Positions 1 to 5,503 of a stretch of DNA of 5,891 nt are shown one piece after another; positions within the stretch are counted from its first letter, which is position 1, and each line of letters opens with the position of its first letter. The notes beneath the pieces are model-generated. The model worked only from the letters and a program-made list of their open reading frames with translations, was not told where the DNA came from and did not search any database. A program made the translations under genes and the position numbers. This stretch comes from Oscillospiraceae bacterium (GTDB taxonomy: Bacteria; Bacillota; Clostridia; Oscillospirales; Ruminococcaceae), in assembly GCA_019423445.1 (NCBI GenBank), contig JAHZBJ010000051.1:8162-14052 (forward strand), read 5' to 3'.

Positions 1-1203
1 CGGTTTGGCGCAAAGACTGATATCCCGAAGAATGGGATGCCCCGGCTCGTAGCCGAAGTCCACGTTGAGGAACCGCACATCTCCCCGGAGGGGCACCAGG
101 GTGCCGTCCTCCTTTCTCCAGGCCCAGCAGCCGGTCTTTTTCTCCCCGCAGGGGATCAGGCGGCCGTCCCGCTCCTCCACGTTTACCAGTTCCACTTTGC
201 CATCGTCCACCTCGGAGGACTGGTCCATCACCTGAAAGACCCGTTCAGCGCCGGCCAGAGCGGCCAAAAGGAAGTTGCTCTGCTGAGTAAACTGGTTGAT
301 GGGAGCTGCGGCCTGGCGGACAAAGACCAGATAACTGGCCAGGCTTCCCACGTCGGTCATGCCCTTCATGGCCATGATCCCCCCCAACACCGCCACTACA
401 GCGTAGTTAAGGTAGGAAATACTCACCACCGCCGGGATCATGGTGGCGGCATACCCCTGGGCGCCGGTGCCGGCCTTCCGGAGGGCCTCGTTCTTCTCCC
501 GGAAGAGTTCCAGGCTGGCCTCCTCATGGGTGAATACCTTCACCACCTTCTGGCCCTCCACCATCTCCTCGATGTAGCCGTCCAGGTCCCCCAGGCTGGC
601 CTGCTGCCGCTGGTAGCAGGCCTTGCTCCTCCGGGCGCTGAACCGGATATAAAGGAACATAGCCACATAGCACACCGCCGCCACCAGGGAAAGACGCCAG
701 TTGAGAACAAACAGAAGGATCAGGGTACCGGTCATCTGAATGAAGCTCTGGATCACCATGGCGAAGCTGTTGTTCAGGGCGTCGGCAATGGTGTCCACGT
801 CATTGGTGAAGTAACTCATCACATCCCCGTGGCGCCGGCTGTCAAAGAACCGCAGGGGCAGGGTCTGAAGATGGGCAAACAGGTCCCGGCGGATGTCGTA
901 AAGAACCCGCTGGGCCGCCTTCACCATGGTCTGGGTATAACCAAGGGCGCAAAGCGCCCCTGTGGCGTAGACTGCGGCGGTAAAGGCGACGCTTTCAGCC
1001 AGTTCCCGGGTGCCTCCTTCCGCCAGGCGGTTTACCACCGGGCGGATCATATAGGTCCCTGTGAGGTTGGCCAGGGCGCTGATGGTGACCAGCACCGCCA
1101 CCGCCAGAAGGAGGAACTTATGCCGGCCCATATAGGACAGCAGAGTCTTTACAGTATAGCCAAGATTTTTAGGCTTCTTGCCGGTGATGGGTCTGGGGGG
1201 CAT
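1..1203 (-). CDS. ABC exporter subunit 2 (TMD-NBD half transporter), 3' end cut by window
   Basis: Half of a type IV ABC exporter; 401 codons are present and the frame is open to base 1. The start is fixed: the in-frame codon just before this ATG is a TGA stop, and AGGAGG (1212-1217) lies 8 nt upstream. The membrane domain spans roughly residues 25-310, with hydrophobic stretches near 30-52, 70-90, 149-190 and 252-305 and the family-typical TNDVD at 133-137. The nucleotide-binding domain begins near 373 with a GDVRF strand and A-loop Tyr385; Walker A and later motifs lie beyond the window. Between the two domains is an extra segment of about 40 residues (336-375) rich in charge, Cys and Trp. 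The first 35 nt overlap the end of subunit 1, which points to translational coupling and a heterodimer. It resembles the longer partner of BmrCD/LmrCD-type multidrug exporters, probably a membrane efflux pump. The substrate cannot be read from sequence. Confidence 0.93.
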   Translation of the reverse strand, partial: MPPRPITGKKPKNLGYTVKTLLSYMGRHKFLLLAVAVLVTISALANLTGTYMIRPVVNRLAEGGTRELAESVAFTAAVYATGALCALGYTQTMVKAAQRVLYDIRRDLFAHLQTLPLRFFDSRRHGDVMSYFTNDVDTIADALNNSFAMVIQSFIQMTGTLILLFVLNWRLSLVAAVCYVAMFLYIRFSARRSKACYQRQQASLGDLDGYIEEMVEGQKVVKVFTHEEASLELFREKNEALRKAGTGAQGYAATMIPAVVSISYLNYAVVAVLGGIMAMKGMTDVGSLASYLVFVRQAAAPINQFTQQSNFLLAALAGAERVFQVMDQSSEVDDGKVELVNVEERDGRLIPCGEKKTGCWAWRKEDGTLVPLRGDVRFLNVDFGYEPGHPILRDISLCAKP

Positions 1204-2932
1204 TCATCTCTCCTCCTTTCATCTGGGATGCATAGATCTCCTGATAAATGGGATCCCCTGCCAGCAGCTCCTGATGGGTCCCCACGGCGTGGACTTTGCC
1301 GTCGTCCAGAATAATAATTTGGTCGGTATTCATCACCGAGCTGATCCGCTGGGCGATAATGATCTTGGTAACGCCGGAGAGTTCCGCCAGAGCTGTACGG
1401 ATCTCTCCTTCGGTGGCAGTGTCAACCGCGCTGGTGGAATCATCAAAAATCAGCACTTTGGGTTTCTTCAAAAGGGTCCGGGCAATAGAAAGGCGCTGCT
1501 TCTGCCCTCCGGAGACATTGACGCCTCCCTGCCCCAGGTCGGTATCCAGGCCCTTGGGCATCCGACTGAGGAACTCATCTGCCTTGGCGGCCCGGCAGGC
1601 CTCCCAAAGGGTTTCATCGCTGGCATCCGGATTCCCCCAGAGAAGGTTATCCCGGACAGTACCGGAGAAAAGAACGTTCTTTTGGAGGACGATCCCCACG
1701 GCATCCCGAAGGGTCCCCAGGTCGTACTCCCTCACGTCTCTGCCCCCTACCCGAACCGTCCCTTGGGTGGCGTCGTAGAGCCGGGGGATCAGCTGAACCA
1801 GGGTGGTCTTGGAAGATCCGGTGCCCCCCAGAATTCCCACCGTCTGTCCCGCCGGGATATGAAGGGTCACCCCTGAGAGGGCATACTCCGCGGCATCCGC
1901 CTTGTACTTAAAGGAGACGTTTTCAAAATCCACGCTGCCGTCAGGAACTTCCCCAACGCCGTCGGGAGGCGAAGTGAGAACCACTTCCTCCTCCAGCACT
2001 TCCCCGATACGCTGGGCGCTGGCCAGGGAACGGGTCAGAAGAAGAAACACGTTGGAGATCATCATCATGGAGTTCATCACCTGAAGGACATAACTGAGAA
2101 AACCAGTGAGATCCCCCACCTTAAGAGTGGAGTCCAGAATCATATTGCCGCCGAACCACATGATAAGCACCACGGCGGTATACATGGTGAACTGAAGGGA
2201 GGGGAGGTTCAACACCGCGTAGTGGAAGGTAGTCTGGCTGGTCTCCATCAGGTGGCTGTTTACCGCCTGGAACTTTTCTTCCTCATACTCCCCCCGGACA
2301 AAGGCCTTTACCGCCCGGATGGCGGTGAGTCCCTCCTGGACCACATTGTTCACCCCGTCCACCGCTTTCTGGAGGACACTGTACATGGGGGCCACCTTCC
2401 GAACGATACAGAAAAGGATTCCTCCCAGCACCGGGGCGCACACCACAAACACCAGGGCCAGCCGCGGGTTCATCCAAAAAGATAGAGCGAGGCCCATCAC
2501 CAACATCACCGGGCCCCGGAGCAGCGGCCGGAACCCCGCGTTGACAGCGTTCTGAATCACCGTCACATCGGTGGTCATCCGGGTGATGAGAGAGGATGTC
2601 TCAAAGCGGTCCAGATTGGCGAAGGCAAAGCTCTGGACCTTCTCATACTGCGCCTCCCGGATCCGAGATCCCCAGCCGTAGGAGGCCCGGGCTGCAAACT
2701 GGGCATATAAAAGGCCCGTTCCAAGAGCCAGCAGAGCGCAAAGTCCCATCTGGAGCCCCTTGTTCAATATGTATGGGAGGTCCCGGTTCATGACCCCCTG
2801 GTCAATCAGGTCGGACATCAGCACTGGGATCAACAGCTCCATGCAGGTCTCCATCAGCACCAGCACCGCCCCGATCTTCAGGTCCCGTTTATAGGGTCCC
2901 AAATACCTCAAAAGCCGCTTTAAATCGTTCAT
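1169..2932 (-). CDS. ABC exporter subunit 1, degenerate-site (BmrC/TM287-like) half transporter
   Basis: A complete 587-residue half transporter. Six membrane segments lie roughly at 20-40, 58-80, 134-155, 157-177, 243-265 and 275-300. The ATPase domain starts near 333: A-loop Tyr343, Walker A GGTGSSKT (369-376), Q-loop Gln417, signature NVSGGQ (472-477), Walker B ending D497-D498, D-loop SAVD (501-504) and switch AQRI (527-530). Two catalytic positions are altered: Asp498 replaces the usual Glu, and Gln528 replaces the switch His. In heterodimeric exporters (BmrC of BmrCD, TM287 of TM287/288) this marks the subunit that binds but poorly hydrolyses ATP at its own site, while its intact signature serves the partner's site. 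Length matches BmrC (about 585). The start codon overlaps the marR stop as ATGA, with AAGGA 10 nt upstream. Probable role: drug or peptide efflux at the cytoplasmic membrane with the next gene; the substrate is unknown. Confidence 0.95.
   Translation of the reverse strand: MNDLKRLLRYLGPYKRDLKIGAVLVLMETCMELLIPVLMSDLIDQGVMNRDLPYILNKGLQMGLCALLALGTGLLYAQFAARASYGWGSRIREAQYEKVQSFAFANLDRFETSSLITRMTTDVTVIQNAVNAGFRPLLRGPVMLVMGLALSFWMNPRLALVFVVCAPVLGGILFCIVRKVAPMYSVLQKAVDGVNNVVQEGLTAIRAVKAFVRGEYEEEKFQAVNSHLMETSQTTFHYAVLNLPSLQFTMYTAVVLIMWFGGNMILDSTLKVGDLTGFLSYVLQVMNSMMMISNVFLLLTRSLASAQRIGEVLEEEVVLTSPPDGVGEVPDGSVDFENVSFKYKADAAEYALSGVTLHIPAGQTVGILGGTGSSKTTLVQLIPRLYDATQGTVRVGGRDVREYDLGTLRDAVGIVLQKNVLFSGTVRDNLLWGNPDASDETLWEACRAAKADEFLSRMPKGLDTDLGQGGVNVSGGQKQRLSIARTLLKKPKVLIFDDSTSAVDTATEGEIRTALAELSGVTKIIIAQRISSVMNTDQIIILDDGKVHAVGTHQELLAGDPIYQEIYASQMKGGEMNAPQTHHRQEA
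1212..1217 (-). promoter_or_regulatory. Ribosome binding site for ABC subunit 2
   Basis: A perfect AGGAGG on the minus strand sits 8 nt before the ATG at 1203, inside the last codons of subunit 1. Together with the TGA directly before that ATG it decides the start. The two subunits are therefore translated from overlapping frames on one message. Confidence 0.85.
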
Positions 2933-3363
2933 AGGCCTTCATTCCTTCCCTCCCGAAGATTCCGGTATGCCCTAGCCAGATAGTCAGCGAAGCGCTCCTG
3001 CTCCTCCGGCGAGAAACCCCGGAGCATCTGCTCCTCCATCTCCCGGCAGCGGCTTTGCCAAACCCGGTAGGCTTCCTCCCCCTGGGAGGTCAGCTCCACC
3101 AGATCGCTGCGGCGGCAGGATTCATCGGTCCGCCGCTCCACAAAGCCGCCCTTTTGAAGGCTATCCAGCATCCGTGACACTGCTGCCGGGTCCACCTCAA
3201 AGTACTCCGCCATCTCCCTCTGGCGGCAGGGCCCATGCTTTGCCAGATAGGACACCAGCTTAGGTTGTCCTGCCCCCAGGCCGATCTCCCCCAGACAGGG
3301 ACGCAGATATCCCCGCTGGGCATGAAACGCCCGGTACAGCAACATATGGAACGTCTTTTCCAT
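2929..3363 (-). CDS. MarR-family winged-helix transcriptional regulator
   Basis: A 144-residue protein of normal MarR length. Helical dimerisation segments lie at the two ends (about 3-25 and 98-137). The centre is a winged helix: the DNA-reading helix-turn-helix is around 46-70 (REMAEYF...VSRMLDSL), and the wing is around 75-92, with the family's Asp/Arg-rich ERRTDESCRRSD pattern. The start is supported by GGAGG 6 nt upstream (3370-3374). It is the first gene of an operon with the two ABC subunits; its TGA overlaps the ABC ATG. Two palindromes lie in its own promoter, so it most likely represses itself and the exporter until a ligand binds. It has four cysteines (23, 46, 83, 106), but none is clearly placed like the OhrR peroxide-sensing Cys, so redox sensing is not claimed. 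The inducer is unknown. Confidence 0.93.
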   Translation of the reverse strand: MEKTFHMLLYRAFHAQRGYLRPCLGEIGLGAGQPKLVSYLAKHGPCRQREMAEYFEVDPAAVSRMLDSLQKGGFVERRTDESCRRSDLVELTSQGEEAYRVWQSRCREMEEQMLRGFSPEEQERFADYLARAYRNLREGRNEGL

Positions 3364-3379
3364 GTTCCCCCTCCAGTTT

Positions 3380-3391
3380 TTGATATATCAA
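3380..3391. promoter_or_regulatory. Operator 2: 12-bp perfect palindrome in the leader
   Basis: TTGATATATCAA is a second perfect palindrome and shares the pattern TTGAnnnnTCAA with operator 1. The two centres are 15 bp apart, with 3 bp between the 12-bp cores. It lies about +9 to +20 relative to the predicted start. It is probably a second MarR site that reinforces repression. Being AT-rich, it has a higher chance of arising by accident than operator 1. Confidence 0.6.
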
Positions 3392-3392
3392 C

Positions 3393-3408
3393 AATTGACT
3401 AGTCAATT
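3393..3408. promoter_or_regulatory. Operator 1: 16-bp perfect palindrome over -10/+1
   Basis: AATTGACTAGTCAATT is a perfect inverted repeat. It overlaps the last three bases of the -10 box and covers the predicted start of transcription near 3399. Size, symmetry and position are typical of a MarR dimer site that blocks RNA polymerase. Binding by the adjacent MarR is inferred, not shown. Confidence 0.8.
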
Positions 3409-3434
3409 ATATTCCTGGGAATTTCCCTTGTCAA
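3406..3434 (-). promoter_or_regulatory. Consensus sigma-A promoter of the marR-ABC operon
   Basis: On the minus strand a perfect -35 TTGACA (3434-3429) and a perfect -10 TATAAT (3411-3406) are separated by exactly 17 nt (3412-3428). The start of transcription would be near 3399, giving a leader of about 36 nt before the ATG at 3363. All 12 consensus bases match at optimal spacing, so the promoter should be strong when not repressed. Confidence 0.88.
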
Positions 3435-3449
3435 TCAGAGCCGGCACAT

Positions 3450-3469
3450 AAAAAGCGCCCTACAGACGC
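3450..3469 (-). terminator. Weak second terminator-like hairpin
   Basis: Directly after the strong terminator, minus-strand GCGTC and GGCGC (3469-3465 and 3459-3455) can form a 5-bp stem including one G-U pair, with a 5-nt loop and then five T (3454-3450). It is short and could be chance. If real it would act as a back-up before the marR promoter. Confidence 0.35.
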
Positions 3470-3495
3470 AAAAAAGCCCCCCGAAGGGGGCTTTT
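3470..3495 (-). terminator. Intrinsic terminator after the lipoprotein gene
   Basis: Read on the minus strand, AAAAGCCCCC, a TTCG loop and GGGGGCTTTT form a 10-bp perfect stem, followed by further T (six T in all, 3475-3470). The C(UUCG)G cap is an especially stable tetraloop. It ends the lipoprotein transcript 18 nt after its stop codon and shields the marR promoter. The plus strand has only four T after the stem, so termination in that direction would be weaker. Confidence 0.93.
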
Positions 3496-3512
3496 CCCAT
3501 TGGAGTGGGCCA

Positions 3513-4361
3513 CTACAGACCGTCGGAAGGGTTCTCCCAGGCCAGGGGCGGGTCCCAAGGGGCGGGGCTCTCCTCCCCCACCAGCTTGTCCTCATAATAG
3601 GTGAAGGAGCCGTCCCGGGTGTCGTAGGCCAGAAGGGTGTTGTAGGGCTCCAGGCCGCCTGCCATCACCTGGACCTGGAGGAAAAAGACGGCGGTGCCGT
3701 CCTCCCGCATCCGGAAGGCCTGGACCTCCGCGAATTGGAAGTCCAGCTGCAGGTCCTGCTGGAACCCCAGAAGGGTGTTCAGGTCCCGCTCCGCCACCAG
3801 GGCGGACAGGGATTCCCGGGTGAGGCCCAGCCTCTCCAGGGCCTCATCTACCGTCACAGGGCGGGCGTTTTCCAGGTCGTAGTTCACCGAGAGCATCTCC
3901 CCCCGGTGGGCATAGTTGGGATAGTGGAAGGACCGGACCACCGCCTGGACCCATTTCTCATTGGAATAGGGGTAGCAGTCCACTTCCATGCCAGCCCCAG
4001 AGGCGTGCTGTTGGGAAGCCTTGAACTCCTCCCACTCCGCCGCCAGGGCGTCCATAGAGGCGTTCAGCTCCTCCAGGCCGGGGGCATCTCCCTCCAGCCG
4101 GGGGATCTCCACCTGACAGTAGTCGGAACCGCTGTCATCGGAATGGTATTCCTGGACCTGCATCACCAAACGAACCTCCGGGGCCTCCTCCCCGCTCTGG
4201 GAGGAGGGAGCACTCTCCTGGGACTGAGAGCTTTCCTGGGGCTGGCTTTGGGCCGAAGACGGAATTTCCACGCTCTGAGCACCGCTTTGGGCGGCATCCG
4301 CCCCACACCCCGATAGAACTAACAGTGCTGCCATCAGGGCAGCCAGGATCTTTTGTTTCAT
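3513..4361 (-). CDS. Secreted lipoprotein, possible RsiV/DUF3298-like domain
   Basis: A 282-residue protein with a clear lipoprotein signal: Lys2 and Lys4, a hydrophobic core (5-16) and lipobox LSGC with the lipidated Cys at 19. Residues 20-61 form a low-complexity Ser/Gln/Glu/Ala tether, as expected for a protein held on the outer face of a Gram-positive membrane. The folded part (about 62-265) has EIPRLEG (85-91) followed by LNASMDAL (99-106), then a strand-rich section with an S-x-N-Y-D-L element (158-163) leading into VTVDEAL (169-175). This order recalls the extracellular domain of RsiV and PdaC-type proteins (DUF3298/DUF4163), but similarity is judged by eye only. The start is supported by AAGGAGG (4371-4377) 9 nt upstream. 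Terminators lie on both sides, so it appears to be transcribed alone. No membrane helix or anti-sigma segment is present, so it is not a full anti-sigma factor. Specific function unknown. Confidence 0.88.
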   Translation of the reverse strand: MKQKILAALMAALLVLSGCGADAAQSGAQSVEIPSSAQSQPQESSQSQESAPSSQSGEEAPEVRLVMQVQEYHSDDSGSDYCQVEIPRLEGDAPGLEELNASMDALAAEWEEFKASQQHASGAGMEVDCYPYSNEKWVQAVVRSFHYPNYAHRGEMLSVNYDLENARPVTVDEALERLGLTRESLSALVAERDLNTLLGFQQDLQLDFQFAEVQAFRMREDGTAVFFLQVQVMAGGLEPYNTLLAYDTRDGSFTYYEDKLVGEESPAPWDPPLAWENPSDGL

Positions 4362-4380
4362 AGGGTCATCCCTCCTTGTG

Positions 4381-4426
4381 AAAAAAATCGGTGCCGGCGG
4401 AGGGAAGAGGACTCTTCCGCCGGCAC
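4381..4426 (-). terminator. Intrinsic terminator after nucleoside hydrolase, abutting the lipoprotein RBS
   Basis: On the minus strand an 11-bp GC-rich perfect stem (arms 4426-4416 and 4401-4391; GTGCCGGCGGA as read on the plus strand) is followed by CGA and seven T (4387-4381). The intervening bases can pair further (aagag with ctctt) and lengthen the hairpin. It lies 52 nt after the hydrolase stop. The T-tract ends only 3 nt before the AAGGAGG of the lipoprotein gene, so it may also sit in that gene's leader. Confidence 0.88.
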
Positions 4427-4477
4427 TGATAATAAAAACGATGGAGACGGGGGAATCATTTCAACTTCCGGGAAAAG

Positions 4478-5482
4478 TCACCGGAAGGTGCGGATCAAAT
4501 CCAGCACCATCCGGGAGAACCGCAGACGGTCCGCCCCCAGGGCTACATAACAGTTGCGGGGCCGGTCGGGGTAGGCCCGGGTATCGCAAAGGGTGGCACC
4601 GTCGGCGAAGCCGCCGCTCATGTCCACATCCACCCGCATGAACCGGACGTCCCGAAGGACCTCCGGATCCAGCAGATAGGCTACACACAGAGCGTCGTGG
4701 ATCGGAGCGGAGTCCGCCAGATCCTGGGGCTGGTAGGCGTTATAGGCCACAATCCGCTCATCCACCAGATCCGCCACGGCGGTGGCCAGAGGGGTGCCCA
4801 TGGCCCGGAGCTCCGCCTCGTCCTCCCGGGTAAAGTTGGCCTGGTGGGTGGCATCTAAAGGCACCATGGTAATGGAGGGAACACCGCTGGTGAGGACGAT
4901 CTGGGCGGCCTCCGGGTCGGCCCAGATGTTGAACTCTGCGGCGCAGGTGGCGTTAAAGACCTTGAAGCCGCCCCCCATAAAGACAATCTGCTTGATCTTT
5001 TGGCAGATCCTGGGCTCCAGCCGCATAGCCATGCCGATGTTGGTGAGAGGGCCGGTGGGCACCAGGGTAATATCTCCGTCAGACTTCATCAGGGTGTCAA
5101 TCAGCCACCAAACTGCGTGCTCCGGCTGCTCCCGGCTCACCGGGGCGGGCATGGGAAGGCAGTCATGATGGTAGGAGATAACTTCCCCCTTGGCGTCCCG
5201 CTTCTCCTCGGTAACCCCGGTCATGCCGGAGTAAGTGCCGTGGCGGTTGGGAAGAAGCCGGGCCACCATGGAATCGGCGCACCCCCGATAAACCGGGGTA
5301 TTGCTTCGGAGCATATCCACCACCCGAAGGGTGTTGTCGGTGGTGAAGCCTATCTCCTTGTTCCCCGCCACAGTGGTGACCCCCAGCAAATCGATCCGGG
5401 GGGAGAGAATGGCAGTCATAATGGCAACGGCGTCGTCGGAGCCGGTGTCACAGTCCAGGATTACTTTCATTTTCTCAGACAT
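4478..5482 (-). CDS. Inosine/uridine-preferring nucleoside hydrolase family protein
   Basis: Predicted to hydrolyse the N-glycosidic bond of a ribonucleoside to free base and ribose, a cytoplasmic salvage step. The 334 residues match the family's usual 310-340. Family marks in order: the Ca/ribose-binding DCDTGSDD (10-17, DxDxGxDD), VAGN (38-41), TGPLTNIG (143-150), NATCAAEFNIWADPEAA (177-193), LDATHQ (209-214) and the C-terminal HDAL with His262-Asp263. All expected metal and ribose ligands appear to be present. Met1 is chosen over Met5 because AGGAGG (5490-5495) is 7 nt from Met1. There is no signal peptide. It follows the partial upstream gene by 21 nt, suggesting one operon, and is closed by the terminator at 4426-4381. 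Base preference (purine, pyrimidine or mixed) cannot be set by eye, so no rih symbol is given. Confidence 0.94.
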   Translation of the reverse strand: MSEKMKVILDCDTGSDDAVAIMTAILSPRIDLLGVTTVAGNKEIGFTTDNTLRVVDMLRSNTPVYRGCADSMVARLLPNRHGTYSGMTGVTEEKRDAKGEVISYHHDCLPMPAPVSREQPEHAVWWLIDTLMKSDGDITLVPTGPLTNIGMAMRLEPRICQKIKQIVFMGGGFKVFNATCAAEFNIWADPEAAQIVLTSGVPSITMVPLDATHQANFTREDEAELRAMGTPLATAVADLVDERIVAYNAYQPQDLADSAPIHDALCVAYLLDPEVLRDVRFMRVDVDMSGGFADGATLCDTRAYPDRPRNCYVALGADRLRFSRMVLDLIRTFR

Positions 5483-5503
5483 AGCTGTTCCTCCTGTGAT
5501 GTC

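Noticed and set aside
37..1314. A 425-codon open frame on the plus strand
   Set aside because: It is the codon-register antisense of ABC subunit 2. Its translation is low-complexity His/Gly/Leu/Pro-rich with no domain. The minus strand gives a clear ABC exporter with a perfect RBS.
1178..1876. A 232-codon plus-strand frame and other frames opposite ABC subunit 1
   Set aside because: They are shadows caused by high GC; no RBS, no recognisable domain, and they lie fully inside a well-supported ABC gene.
2929..3363. MarR protein as an OhrR-type peroxide sensor because of its four cysteines
   Set aside because: The first Cys (23) falls near the end of the first helix, close to the GEIGL segment, not at the OhrR sensing position. 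The neighbours are an ABC exporter, not an ohr peroxidase.
3364..3512. A possible small gene or RNA between the lipoprotein and marR
   Set aside because: The space is fully accounted for by terminators, promoter, palindromes and RBS; no start codon with an RBS and no RNA fold beyond the terminators.
3735..4316. A 193-codon plus-strand frame opposite the lipoprotein gene
   Set aside because: The minus-strand frame has a lipobox signal peptide, RBS and terminator. The plus-strand translation has no such features.
4381..4426. Hairpin as a bidirectional terminator or a riboswitch
   Set aside because: The plus strand after the stem (TGATAATAAAAACG) has no T-tract. The region of about 116 nt is too small and lacks recognisable conserved riboswitch elements.
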